A stretch of 64,000 nucleotides of DNA from Strigamia acuminata (taxonomy: Eukaryota; Arthropoda; Chilopoda; Geophilomorpha; Linotaeniidae): positions 16,430,001-16,494,000 of the forward strand of contig OX442316.1 in NCBI GenBank assembly GCA_949358305.1, read 5' to 3'. The notes below the pieces were generated by a model. That model worked only from the letters and a program-made list of their open reading frames with translations. It was not told where the DNA came from and ran no database searches. Shown piece by piece: positions 9,092 through 19,068 of the stretch. The translations under genes and the position numbers were made by a program. The stretch's first letter is position 1, and every line of letters begins with the position of its first letter.

Positions 9092-9522
9092 TTACTTCTT
9101 TCCACAAATGCGACTGTTCGGATTTTTACTGCAATAATATTTTCTTCCCATCTTGGCTGCTTTCCACGCTAGTCCCGCAGCCATACCAACCCAACGCTTA
9201 TCTGTGAAAACCCAGAACACAATTTAAACAAAACACAATATAAAATGATTTTAGTTTACTTCTCATTTGCTCAGTTTCATCCTGATTCGTCATCGGTAAA
9301 ATAACTTCATCTTGATTGCCGGCATATTCGAGATTGGTCAACGGTATGATGACATCGTCTTGGTTGTTAGCGTCAAACTCTATTTCGTAATTTTAAAATA
9401 CGTTAAAATAATTAATTATGTTACGTATCGTGCATAATTGACCTACCAAATGAATAACTGGGGCCAAATGAAACCAAACTCACACTGACAAGAAAAACAC
9501 TCATCAATTTAGTAACCATCAT
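9092..9522 (-). CDS. Amphipathic plus hairpin peptide precursor B3 (exon 2 start deleted)
   Basis: Exon 1 (9522-9447) encodes MMVTKLMSVFLVSVSLVSFG and ends at a GTAGGT donor. Exon 3 (9201-9092) encodes N-K-R then WVGMAAGLAWKAAKMGRKYY and a C-x8-C loop CSKNPNSRIC-GKK. Compared with B2, a deletion removed the normal acceptor and about the first 13 codons of exon 2. A cryptic AAATAG acceptor (exon from 9379 to 9260) would keep the reading frame and leave NNQDDVIIPL through EQMR. The copy may thus still work with a shortened propeptide. Exons 1-2 are otherwise almost identical to B2. Confidence 0.6.
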
Positions 9523-9610
9523 CTTAACCTATGTATACAAAGAAATAATCAAATGTGATTAGTGCTGTATTCTATGCAGCATATCAATAACACTTTTGTG
9601 TTTTTAGAGT

Positions 9611-9639
9611 GTTATTTATGTTGGAACGACTGTCATTCC
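9611..9639 (-). promoter_or_regulatory. B3 promoter: B-box and TATA-like element
   Basis: ggaacgactgtcattcc at 9623-9639, one base different from B2, about 100 bp before the ATG, with CATAAATAAC beside it. Confidence 0.42.
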
Positions 9640-10173
9640 CTTAAACACCAGCCCTTCATGAGAAAACTAAGGCGGAGCAAAAGGAAACCCTTTAAATCTT
9701 AAAAAACAAAAATCTAGTTTAAAGAAAAATAATTGTAAACAACCAAAAAATCCTAATTTTAATAGAGTGCAAATTATTGTTTTTAATCCACACTGAAATC
9801 TAAATTTGATATCAAAGATACGACCGTTGACCAAACAAATGATCATTCAATTCTTTTGTCGTGGTTGTTAAGGTGGAAAACCGAATTGCGAGTAAATCAT
9901 TCTAATTACACACATTTATTCGGTAACCTACTCAACATCAGATGTGTATTTACTTGTATCAACATGTTTTAGGTATAACATGTTCTAACTAACAAGTTCT
10001 GCTTGTTTTAATGGGCGGGAACATCACCAACTCAAGTTGAGAATTTATAATTTTACAGCCTTCTGTGTTTAATTTATCGGACTTTGATCGTCTATACAAA
10101 AAATAAATTCGCAACATTTTATCGTTTGTCGATTAGCATATTTTATTTCGATCGGTACAGATTGTATTCTTAT
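9640..10173. other. Spacer between B3 and A6
   Basis: Near-identical duplicate of 7566-8078, ending with the conserved A-type 3' flank (gattagcatattttatt at 10131-10147). No gene is seen. Confidence 0.5.
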
Positions 10174-10614
10174 TCATCCAAGGTTACACACACGACTATT
10201 AGGTCTGAATGAACACCAAACTCTTCCTCCACCTATGGCAGCATCGCCAACTCGTTTCCCGACTTGAGCGATTTTTCCCCAATCACGACGCTTATCTGAA
10301 AATAAAATAAAACATCAAAATTTAAAGGGTTAAAAAAATTAAGACTAAATTTTGTGTTCAATTTACTTCTGGTCAGTCCGTCTTCGTCCTGGTTCAACTT
10401 ATTGTCTTGTTCGTCGTATTGGTTGTCAGCAAAGGCTTCGAGAGCTTCGAGTTCATCCAGACTGAGCATCTCGTCTTCATTCCCTAAATACAATGTTTCA
10501 TTACACACCAGTCAAAAGACCATATATTTAAAACTAACCCTTCGAAATGCATTGGCTCAATGTTACCAAACACAAAGTCACGAGAGCAATGCACAATAAA
10601 TTTGAATACATCAT
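10174..10614 (-). CDS. Extended hairpin peptide precursor A6
   Basis: Exons 10614-10539, 10483-10367 and 10295-10174 give 104 residues. Signal and propeptide exons are nearly the same as in A5. The junction gives R-N-K-R. The mature part (37 residues) begins RDWGKIAQVGKRVGDAAIGG and ends RVWCSFRPNSRVCNLG, again with a terminal Gly. Together with B3 it forms the second copy of the B2-A5 block. Confidence 0.78.
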
Positions 10615-10716
10615 CTTGCAATGAAATTGCAGCGTAACTGTAAACAAGGTGACAACAGTTGTGTCCTTAATGTATCTGTTTGAGACAAAATTCTAGAAAG
10701 AAAAAGGTTTGTCTGA

Positions 10717-10732
10717 CAGGAAATTGTCATTT
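10717..10732 (-). promoter_or_regulatory. A-box of A6
   Basis: acaggaaattgtcatt block lies 103 bp before the ATG, as in A5. Confidence 0.4.
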
Positions 10733-10807
10733 AAAAATGAAAAAATAAAGAAATCAGGAAAGATTTTATGGGACGGGGTAAAAAGCAGACAAAAATAAAA
10801 CCAATAA

Positions 10808-11043
10808 ACATCCTATTATTATTATGGAGTATTATTTATTGTTATTGTTTACTCTTTATTTTTTATTGTTATTATTTACTCCATATTATTTATTGTTTAT
10901 TTAATTTATTTATAATTTAATTTAATTGTATTAATTTTGCATTTTTATAATGATAAAAATCAAATAAAACCTGAAATGTATACCATTATTTAGGACAAAA
11001 ATAATACTAGAAATGTATACCATAATTTGGGACAGAGGGAGTA
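10808..11043. mobile_element. AT-rich insertion with a Stowaway-like (Tc1/mariner) right end
   Basis: This segment is absent from the otherwise identical flank of A5 (8718-8770). Its right end, read on the minus strand, is TACTCCCTCTGTCCCAAA, which resembles the TA-flanked CTCCCT-type ends of Stowaway/mariner MITEs. The interior is ATT-rich. No clean matching left end is visible, so it is truncated or diverged. Confidence 0.4.
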
Positions 11044-11342
11044 TTAAATTAAGGTCCTGCGGTGCTTCCAAACTTTGCAGTGCAGAAAAGCGTGCATTAC
11101 CGTATTAGTAGATACAAAACATACTGCTCAGAGTTTTATAATTCGAAAAATTCGTTTTATTGTATTTACAAAGCCCCAATATTGTGTATGTGTGTAAATG
11201 TAATCTTGGACGTTTAAAAACACAAAAAAAGATAATGAACAATTCAATAAAGCACAACTTTATTCATCATTTGAAATTATATAATTCAATTAATATGCGT
11301 CGTTTGGTATTTGTGGTATCTCGACATAACCCTAAAAGTATT

Positions 11343-11759
11343 CTATTGCTTTCCACAAATGCGACTGTTCGGCCTTTTACTACAAACATATTTTTTCCAC
11401 GCTTGTGCCGCAGCCGAACGCTTATCTGTGAAAACCCAGAACAAAATTTAAACAAAACACAAAATATAAATGATTTTAGTTTACTTCTCATTTGCTCAGC
11501 TTCATCCTGATTCGTCATTGGTATAAAAGCTTCATCTTGATTGCCGGCAGATTCAAAATTGGTCAACGGTATGATCACATCGTCTTGGTTGTCAGCGTCA
11601 AACTCCATCTCGTCTTTCAAGGCATTCATCGCGGCTAAATAGTTTTAAAATATGCTAAATATGTCACCAACCATGCGTAATTGACTTACCTAGTGAATAA
11701 CTGGGGCCAAATGACACCAAACTCACCAACAAAACGCACATCAAATTAGCAAACATCAT
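11343..11759 (-). CDS. Short hairpin peptide precursor B4
   Basis: Exons 11759-11690, 11634-11485 and 11425-11343 give 100 residues with normal GT-AG introns. The signal peptide is MMFANLMCVLLVSLVSFGPS. The propeptide has the blocks DNQDDVIIPLTNFESAGNQD and ends EAEQMR. The junction gives R-N-K-R. The mature part is 24 residues: SAAAQAWKKYV then CSKRPNSRIC-GKQ (C-x8-C). It ends in TAG, where most copies have TAA or TGA. Confidence 0.78.
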
Positions 11760-11899
11760 CTTATGGCTTGAGAACATAAAGAAATAATCAAATTGTTGAT
11801 TGTATTCAGTTAAAATTGTTTTAAATTAGTATACATCACCTCTGTGTCTGTAGAAAGCAAACCAATGAAAGCCACTAGCTCTTCTTCTGTATTTTTGGG

Positions 11900-11918
11900 A
11901 GAATAACTGTCATTTCTC
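11900..11918 (-). promoter_or_regulatory. B-box of B4
   Basis: gagaataactgtcatttctc, a diverged palindromic B-box about 140 bp before the ATG; the same variant is found at 28678-28697 in the sister copy. Confidence 0.38.
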
Positions 11919-12275
11919 ATTAAAAAACAAACCATCTTGAAGGAAAACAAGGCGTGTAGTTTAAGGAAACAAAAACAATAAGAATCCTGTTTGTGTTGTC
12001 GTATTATCATTAGACATTTGAGCATTGCTGAAAGCTTTGTTTGTCCACCGTCAAAAATAATCCACAAATTGTAAGTGCCAAATAAATTAACATGTTTCGA
12101 GTCAATTGGAATTAGAAATTAATTTTAAAAATAAAAAAACCCACAGAAAAATTGTGAATTTAAAGAAACAAAACGGACACAACTCAATATACTTTAAGCA
12201 ACTTTATTGACCATCGATCTTTACTAGCATTAGTAAAACGATTCAAGGACATTTTTATTGATGAAACACGTGTAT

Positions 12276-12727
12276 TTATTTTTTCCCACAAATAGCACTA
12301 TTCGGCTTCTTGTGGCACCAAATTTTGTGTCCAATTTTGGCTCCGACTCTGGCAAGGACTCCCCAAAAACGCTTATCTATCCAAATAAAAATAAAATTAT
12401 ATTCAAGATAATATAAAACATTAGTTTTAATTATACCTCGCGTTTTTCCATATTCATCCTGATTCATTAATGGTACGATGACATCGTCTTGGTTGCTGGC
12501 AGATTCGAAACTCTTTAATGGTATGACGACATCGTCCTGATTGCTGGCGTCAAAGTTCATTTCGTCGTTCAGCGCAGTCATGTCATCTTCATTGGCTAAA
12601 GAATTTTTTAAGAACATTGAAAAATGAATCAAATGATTCAGATTTACTTACCCAATGACAAACTGCGGCCAAATGCCAACAGATTCACGGTGAGAAAAAG
12701 GATGCACATCGAATTAGTAACCATCAT
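12276..12727 (-). CDS. Amphipathic plus hairpin peptide precursor B5
   Basis: Exons 12727-12652, 12595-12437 and 12376-12276 give 111 residues. The signal peptide is MMVTNSMCILFLTVNLLAFG. The propeptide has two clear repeats, SNQDDVVIPLKSFESASNQD and NQDDVIVPLMNQDE, and ends GKTR. The junction gives R-D-K-R. The 30-residue mature part is FWGVLARVGAKIGHK joined to IWCHKKPNSAICGKK: an amphipathic cationic segment followed by the C-x8-C loop. All splice signals are intact. Confidence 0.8.
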
Positions 12728-12827
12728 CTATATAAACGAAATTTGTAAGAAATTAAATCGTTCTGTTCGTCGTTTACGGTACCTTGTCTGTTGTGAAGTT
12801 AACAGTCAACTAAATGCCAGCTTTCAT

Positions 12828-12862
12828 CTTTATATATTTATGTCAAGATATACTGTCATTCT
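12828..12862 (-). promoter_or_regulatory. B5 promoter: TATA box and B-box
   Basis: Minus-strand TATATAAAG at 12836-12828 would place the start of transcription near 12800, about 70 bp before the ATG. The B-box core AATGACAGTA (plus tactgtcattct, 12851-12862) lies just upstream of the TATA box. This is the clearest promoter in the array. Confidence 0.55.
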
Positions 12863-13190
12863 GTTTAAAAACTCTCCTTTTTTTGGAAAATTTAGGACGG
12901 AACCCAGTCGAGACTAACAACAACAAGGATATTTTTGATAAAAAATTCAAGATAAAAATCGCTAAATCATAAAATTATCACACGTGACTTGATTTAGTTC
13001 GTAAAGGAACATCAAACCTGATCAATTTTTGTCATTTAGTTCGATTTTTTCTTTCCCAGTTTAAATTGTCAATCAGTTATTATTTATTTTTTCTTGTTAT
13101 GCAATGTATTAAATAAAATATACCTCACCTTCGTGAGTTTTGCTGCGTATCAATAACACTTTGGTATTTATCTCTTGTTATTTATATGTT
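12863..13190. other. Spacer upstream of B5
   Basis: AT-rich, shared in part with 29670-29900 upstream of B7. No gene is seen. Confidence 0.4.
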
Positions 13191-13207
13191 GGAATAACTG
13201 TCATTCC
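13191..13207 (-). promoter_or_regulatory. Orphan B-box
   Basis: ggaataactgtcattcc is an almost perfect B-box, but no gene follows it on the minus strand before B5. The flanking 13208-13310 repeats B2/B3 upstream sequence. It marks the promoter of a deleted B-type copy. Confidence 0.4.
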
Positions 13208-13312
13208 TTTCAAAGCAAGCCCTTTTTTTACTAAACCAAGGCGTAGTAAATAGAAACTCTCGTTACATCTTAGTTGTAAACAACCAAAAAGTACACAGTT
13301 TCAGGCTTTTCG

Positions 13313-13516
13313 AGATTGGTCAACGGTAAGATGACATCGTCTTGGTTGTTAGCGCCAAACTCCATCTCGTCATTCAAGGCATTCAATCCGGCTAAATAGT
13401 TTGAAAATATGTTAAAACGATGGATAATGTCCCGGACCATGCATAATTGACTTACCTAGTGAATAACTAGGGCCAAATAACACCAGCAAAACGCACATTA
13501 AATTAGTAAGCATCAT
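13313..13516 (-). pseudogene. B-type peptide gene B6, truncated
   Basis: Exon 1 (13516-13456) encodes MMLTNLMCVLLVLFGPSYSL with a good GTAAGT donor; it lacks three codons present in B4. Exon 2 starts normally at 13391 (AGLNALNDEMEFGANNQDDV) but after the TNLE block runs into unrelated upstream-type sequence and a stop. The second half of exon 2 and all of exon 3 are gone. Its promoter has been moved 15 kb away by the retroelement insertions that start at 13601. Confidence 0.75.
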
Positions 13517-13600
13517 CTTATGGCTTGAAAACGTAAAGAAGTAATAACATTGTTGATTGGATTGAGTTAAAATTGTTTTAAATTAATATACATCACCTCT

Positions 13601-14530
13601 TGTTGTGACCCGACTGGACCGGGGTCAACGAAGAGTTTCTCTCGTGACCTCGTTTCGGGTGTAAGGGGAGCCGCAAGCGCGTCTCCCTTCCCTCAGTGCA
13701 TTGACATCTAGTCAATGGACAGGCGTCTGCCCTGAGGGAGTGGGGATGGTTCGTCCACCCCACCATTGGGTGATTCTGGTCACCTGTCAACCCCGCTTTG
13801 TGCAAAGGAATGTGCCTTGCACTGAGCGGGCAGAACCAACACAACCATCAAACAAGAAACACACGAGAAATCTACCGTCCTACCAATCAGGCCTAAGTCA
13901 AGCACTAGGAGTGACCAGGGACAAAGGATATATTCTTCGTGAGTACATTTGATTCGTGTTAACCTCCGCAGAGTAACCTGCGTGATAAGATTACCGCGCT
14001 GTTTTAGCACACCCGCTAGAAACAGCAAACACCACTCCAGTTTAGCGAGTTGTGCAGACAAACGGTCGCACAAGCCTAAACTGCAGTAAAACCACGACGA
14101 GCGTTCCCGCCGCTGTGTGACCGCCGGGAACCAGAAGAGTCCGCCGCTGTGTGATCGCCGGACACCACACAAAAACCTAGACAACAGCCCGAAGTAAGTC
14201 TTTTAACTAAGCATTCACTCGCGCCCGACCAGCGTGAGCCCGAAGGACCAGCCAGAGACGAGCCGAGGACGCCATATTGCCACGCCGGCCCAAGACGACA
14301 CCACGTTGCCACAACGAGGACGCCATCTTGGACGCGAACGAAACAAAGGACGACCTCGCCGATTCCAGCCAGCTTTCATCTTACCTTTACCTTTCCATTT
14401 CCCATCACCCATTCCGATTTACCTTTTACTTACCCTTTATATATATATATAAGATATATCTGTACATTGCCCCGCAGAATAAATCTATATTATATTTTAC
14501 CTTTTATATCTGTGTAATCATTTCTTTGGG
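13601..14530 (+). mobile_element. Solo LTR of an older retrotransposon, left part (split)
   Basis: The unit begins TGTTGTGACC just after ctct (13597-13600) and resumes at 28534 to end ...GCGACA at 28618, followed by ctct again. So it is a TG...CA LTR of about 1.0 kb with a 4-bp target duplication, later split by the gypsy element. It is GC-richer than its surroundings and has a TATA-like run and AATAAA near 14480. The empty site is visible in the sister copy at 11836-11840. No internal coding region of this element is present. Confidence 0.8.
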
Positions 14531-16122
14531 TGTGACGGTTACACTGTCATACACTTTGTTAGTATAGGACGATTACTTCACCAATAGATGGCGCTGATAC
14601 GTTTTAGCGGTAATTTCAAATTTCGACAATTTTTGAATGAATATAAAATATAAATTACTATTTATATTTTATTCCACTGCGACTTTATACACTTTTAAAT
14701 ACTTTTGGATGTTTTAATACTAGTTGATTTATTTGTCACATAATTCTATTGAATTATGTGCAAACTTTACACCTGGTGAAGTCACCCTTCATCACCCACT
14801 GTGAGTTGGACTCCTTTTGGATTATAGTCAAAGGGACTTAATCCAAAATGTGTCCTGCGTATCCAGTTCCTGTTTTGGACCTAGTAGAAGACTATGTCCT
14901 GAGTATCCACTTCCTATGACCTAGGATTGGATGGATTTGACTGCCCAGTGATCCCATTGGATCACTGAACAGCTATTCTCCTCACCGAGTATATATCCCC
15001 CTGCAAAACGGATATAGCTCGCTCTTGTTCTGTTTTTGTTTGATACTGATATTACTTGAGCACATATTATACTTCTCTGCGTTCCGACAATCCGTTGTAG
15101 AAATACCTTGTATTTAGTGTAAGTATCTAGAGTGGGTAGAAGACTCACAGACACACTGCCCGCCTCTTCATGCCAACATTCCGTTGTAGAAATGTCGTAA
15201 CTAGAGTGAGTAATTCACAGACACATTTAAGTGTAGGATCTAGAGTGGGGTACAACCCACAGACGCACTCCCGCCAGCTTCATGCCAACATTCCGTTGTA
15301 GAATGCAGAATCTAGAGTGGAGTAAAATTCACAGACGCATTGGTAATGTAGCATCTAGAGTGGAGTATTTAATATTCCACAGACACATTATCAGAGTAAT
15401 CGACGCGGAGTAATTTCCCGGTTACTCTCCCGCCAGCCAGGACCGAGTGGAGTAATTTCCCGGCGATGGATAACCTTTCCTGCGAGATATTTCGATTCAA
15501 TTCGTTATTGGTTTGACGGAACATTTAAGTCTAACTTAGATGTTGATTGCACTCGGGGCAAAAAATAGCTCGGCGCTATTTTAATATATTTTACTTATTT
15601 TCACAGTTTAAGTTAAGTTTGTGACTCTAAAATATCATGATTAATTCCATAGAATTAATATGACTATTTATTCTCACATTGTTACATCTCGCGGTAATTA
15701 TTGATTACAATAATTATCTGCGATGCGATGTGTGTGACGATACAGAAAAGCCAACCGCACCTCTCGGATATAACCCACCCAGCCTAACCATTTACACGCC
15801 TTTTAGAATCAAACCCCGGACCATTTAGAAGCCAAAGCCATTCATAGATGACATCTTTTACGTCACAGCAATAAGACCGTTACAAATTCTTATTGCATGA
15901 CTGAAGCCTTCAAATGATATTATTTCAGGGTTTTTGCCACATAACTGTATAGTTTAACTTATCGTCATTTTAGCCACTTGTAGGCATAATAGTTATATAA
16001 GTTTCAACCGGAATAAATGTTATATGTTTTGAGAAAACATCAGGTTTGCATATTTTACACTTTCACACAGATAGTTCACACTTTAGTTTAGCAATTGCTA
16101 TCTCCAGAAGGTAATCGTCACA
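14531..16122 (+). repeat. 5' LTR of the gypsy element
   Basis: TGTGACGG...CGTCACA, 1592 bp, with a short inverted repeat at its ends (TGTGACG/CGTCACA). Between 15126 and 15390 it contains five copies of a motif of the form CTAGAGTG, short hairpin loop, CACAGACRCAYT. The motif near catgccaacattccgttgtaga occurs twice between them. A polyadenylation signal is at about 16013. The LTR is long for this class. Confidence 0.92.
15126..15390 (+). repeat. Five hairpin-forming direct repeats within the LTR
   Basis: Hairpin cores at 15132-15148, 15206-15218, 15245-15260, 15317-15332 and 15360-15380 each have a GTGRG-type left arm and a CYCAC/TTCAC-type right arm. Each is preceded by CTAGA and followed by AGACRCA. 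Loop sequences differ while pairing is kept, for instance GTGGG-CCCAC against GTGGA-TTCAC and GTGGAGTATT-AATATTCCAC. Compensating change suggests RNA or cruciform structure. The 3' LTR has the same set. Confidence 0.6.
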
Positions 16123-16124
16123 CG

Positions 16125-16142
16125 TGGAGGTCCCACCGAGAT
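16125..16142 (+). promoter_or_regulatory. Primer-binding site, tRNA-Gln type
   Basis: Two bases after the LTR, TGGAGGTCCCACCGAGAT is complementary to the 3' end of an animal tRNA-Gln (ATCTCGGTGGGACCT plus CCA). This would prime minus-strand DNA synthesis. Confidence 0.75.
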
Positions 16143-16988
16143 AGGTTGCATTTTATCGAAGTGAACTCTGTGATCCAAGTGTAAAAATTGAAAAGCGAAT
16201 TTTTGATTATTTATGTAAATATTATAATCAGAAAATTTCAGATTTTCTCCTTGAACTTACTGCGCAATATTCATTTGTTTTCAAAAAAATTCTCATTATC
16301 TTTTGGAAACATTTGAAGTCGAATTTTTGGATTATTTTGAAAACTCATTATAATTCCGAATTTCGTACAAAAAATCTATTTTGATTTTGTTGAGTTTCCC
16401 AGAATATTCGGCTATATTCTGGAAAATTTTGAAACCCGAAATTTTGATCAAAAAACGATTTTGACCAGAATTTCTGCTAACGAAAGAATAAAAGTTAAAA
16501 TATTTTATTTTGCTGGTTAAAAGACTTGACCAAGTTTCCATTGTTCTGTTCAACGTTTTGGATTATTATTTTAATCTTTGACGAAGTAAAGAATGTAACA
16601 AAGAGAGCCACTCACGATGCAGCTCGGAGTGGGTCATCCAGATGTGGGATTGTTGAGAATTTCGGGTTAAGAAATTATCAGAAATTTTTTCAACATCACC
16701 AATCACAACAGACTGTCTTGACAAAAAAGGTTTTCCGGAAGCTAGTTTGACAACCAATATTCAGCCACACTTGCTTTTCGACAGTGCGACCATCCAGTTG
16801 TGCCTTTGTGACCAGTGCCCGTTGGACCATTCTTGACCACGCAACAGGACAGTTCCTTCCCGAAGCCACTTCAGCTTCAGCAGCTAAGGTTGTATTTTTT
16901 CAAATTATTTCTTAGTTTAATTTTAAGCGTGTTACATTTACGCTAGTTCAGTTAATTTTTATTTTGTACGTGTATTTCTTTGAGTATT
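16143..16988. other. Retroelement 5' leader
   Basis: About 850 bp of AT-rich untranslated leader between the primer-binding site and gag. It contains short upstream ATGs but no convincing ORF and would hold the packaging signal. Confidence 0.5.
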
Positions 16989-19037
16989 ATGGCCCGTAGA
17001 CCTGTAAGAGTTCGTGGAACACGAGGAAATCGTGGAGCACGACGACGTGGTGGTATGTGTGAAACACCAAGAGGAATTGTGGAGTCTGATCTAGAAAGCC
17101 AGGGGGAAGAAAATGTTCCTAGAGACGTTTCCAACCCAGGTAGTTCTCGAACGGATCCACTATCAGTCCCACATGATTTAGAGGTTTACTGTCGCCATTA
17201 CCAATTGGAAGTGACGCAGTTTTCCTCTCTGTGTGAAGCTCAACAATACACGGCGAATAATCATCACGAGAGAAATCGTGTAATTACTCCCGATGTAGTT
17301 GTAACCAACGAACGAAGTGTTTCTGTAGATCGAACTGGCCCTCGTTCACCGGCCACATATCGCTACCAGCAATTACCTGGATGGCGAATGAATGTTGCTC
17401 GTGACGACAATGGGCAGTTAAATTCTTCATTATCCGTTCAACCTTCGATTCAGTTACCAGCTAGTTCTTGGCGATCGAATTCGGCCGAAAGAATGGGAAA
17501 TTCCGGACAAGGGAATATTTCTGCGCCAATTTCCCGAAATTTGCCAAGTGCGACGGCAGTAAATAATAATTTACCCTCTCCCACTGGAAATTTGAACGAT
17601 TCTTTCAGAATTCCACAGCCTCGAACTAATCTGTCGATCCAACCAAGGGGGAGAAATGAAAATTATCAAAATTTTCAATCTCACGCCCAATCTGATGGAG
17701 ATTTTAGGAATTATAGGAATTCCCGCTCTCAAGGTGGACGAGCTCCGCCGAGAAATCAACGTTTTCCCGGAGCTCCAGGTGATCCTCGTGACTCTGACCC
17801 TAACTCGAGTAGTGACGAATCTCACGCTGGTAGAGGGGGAAATTATGACAATAATTTCCACCGACGAAATAATTCGCGTTCTCCACCGCCACCTGATGGA
17901 CATCAAAATTGTCAAGGAGAGCCAAATCCGCCACCCAGAGACCAAAAAAGTCGGTCTACACCCAATTCGAACTCTGTTTCTAATTTGTCGGACGAAAATG
18001 TAAAACAAATTATTCAGGGTTTAGTTGGTCAAATCCGAAGTCCGAGTAATCCCAGTCAGAATTTTGGAAAAGGAATTGAGATTCCTATTTTTGACGGGAA
18101 ACAGACAGAGGTTGCGCGATTCCTTGAAATTGTCAAAGCTGTCGCACTCGGGAAAGGCATTCCTTTAGACGACATGGTACACACTGCTGTACCTGGACGA
18201 CTATTAGGCCATGCACAACGTTGGTTCCATAAGCAACGCCACACTTTTAACAGTTGGCGAACTTTCGAAGCCTCTTTTCTCGATTGTTTCGATCTCGTTC
18301 CACTTACAAGAGAAAGGCGACTTCTTAATGTAAAACAACGAGCCGACGAGTCACTTTATAGTTTTCTTCTGCGTTATACGCAAGAACAAGGTGAAGTGCC
18401 GCCAGGTGATAAAACTGGACGTGCACAATTATTCGACAATCTAACTCAAGAAAGTTTCACGGCGTTATGTACACAAGGAATGTATGGTAACTTTACAGTA
18501 GATGACATTCTACAATATGTAGGAGCAAATCGCTCTAAGTTTGAAAGTTCTCAACTTGCAGCAAAATTGGAGTATGATAATCGAGAGAATCATCCTACCC
18601 CAAAAGTTCACGAAAAATCTAAGATTTTTCCATCTAAAACTTCACTACGTTTGACACAAACGCAAGATGAGGTTGAAAATGAAGACGAGTCGGAAAATGA
18701 CGACTCAACTGACGATGGTTCAATGGAGCGATTATTTGCCGCCCAGTATGAAAAGACTACTGGAAAATGCTTTTTCTGTCACGAGCCTGGACATTTTAAA
18801 AGAGAATGTCCCGCTCTTGCTAAAAAATTAGCAGGGAAAACAGACTCGTTAAATTCAAATAAAAGATTTAACCACTCTGCTCCCAACCCCGAGTTTAAAC
18901 GACCCAAACAAAATTGGGTTACGTCAGAAACTTTAGACTCCAAATTTACTGACTTTCAGAAAAACATGGTTGACCTGTTAATTAAGCATTTACCAGCAGC
19001 CACTGAGTCAGTCACTCCCGACGAGACAAAAAACTGA
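16989..19037 (+). CDS. gag: Gag polyprotein of the gypsy element
   Basis: 682 residues from the first ATG (MARRPVRVRGTRGNRGARRR). The N-terminal half is Arg/Gly/Asn/Ser/Pro-rich and disordered. The middle (about genome 18060-18600) has the capsid-like segment with a PGRLLGHAQRWFHKQR block, as in retrotransposon Gag. An acidic linker (DEVENEDESENDDSTDD) precedes one CCHC zinc knuckle, CFFCHEPGHFKREC, typical of nucleocapsids. The ORF ends at TGA 19035-19037, right after the slippery heptamer. The highly basic N-terminus is unusual. Confidence 0.9.
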   Translation: MARRPVRVRGTRGNRGARRRGGMCETPRGIVESDLESQGEENVPRDVSNPGSSRTDPLSVPHDLEVYCRHYQLEVTQFSSLCEAQQYTANNHHERNRVITPDVVVTNERSVSVDRTGPRSPATYRYQQLPGWRMNVARDDNGQLNSSLSVQPSIQLPASSWRSNSAERMGNSGQGNISAPISRNLPSATAVNNNLPSPTGNLNDSFRIPQPRTNLSIQPRGRNENYQNFQSHAQSDGDFRNYRNSRSQGGRAPPRNQRFPGAPGDPRDSDPNSSSDESHAGRGGNYDNNFHRRNNSRSPPPPDGHQNCQGEPNPPPRDQKSRSTPNSNSVSNLSDENVKQIIQGLVGQIRSPSNPSQNFGKGIEIPIFDGKQTEVARFLEIVKAVALGKGIPLDDMVHTAVPGRLLGHAQRWFHKQRHTFNSWRTFEASFLDCFDLVPLTRERRLLNVKQRADESLYSFLLRYTQEQGEVPPGDKTGRAQLFDNLTQESFTALCTQGMYGNFTVDDILQYVGANRSKFESSQLAAKLEYDNRENHPTPKVHEKSKIFPSKTSLRLTQTQDEVENEDESENDDSTDDGSMERLFAAQYEKTTGKCFFCHEPGHFKRECPALAKKLAGKTDSLNSNKRFNHSAPNPEFKRPKQNWVTSETLDSKFTDFQKNMVDLLIKHLPAATESVTPDETKN

Positions 19038-19068
19038 TTCAGGGGGTTGTTCAAGTTGTCCAACCCCC
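19028..19068 (+). promoter_or_regulatory. -1 programmed ribosomal frameshift signal (gag-pol)
   Basis: A AAA AAC (19028-19034) is in the gag zero frame as X-XXY-YYZ, directly followed by the gag stop codon. After a 7-nt spacer comes a perfect 8-bp GC-rich stem: GGGGGTTG (19042-19049) with CAACCCCC (19061-19068) and an 11-nt loop. Pol is open in exactly the -1 frame from this point. All three parts of a classic frameshift cassette are present. Confidence 0.85.

Noticed and set aside
14921-15154. 77-codon frame in the LTR, identical at 27328-27561
   Set aside because: It lies antisense within the LTR and overlaps the hairpin repeats. Identity of the two copies only reflects LTR identity.
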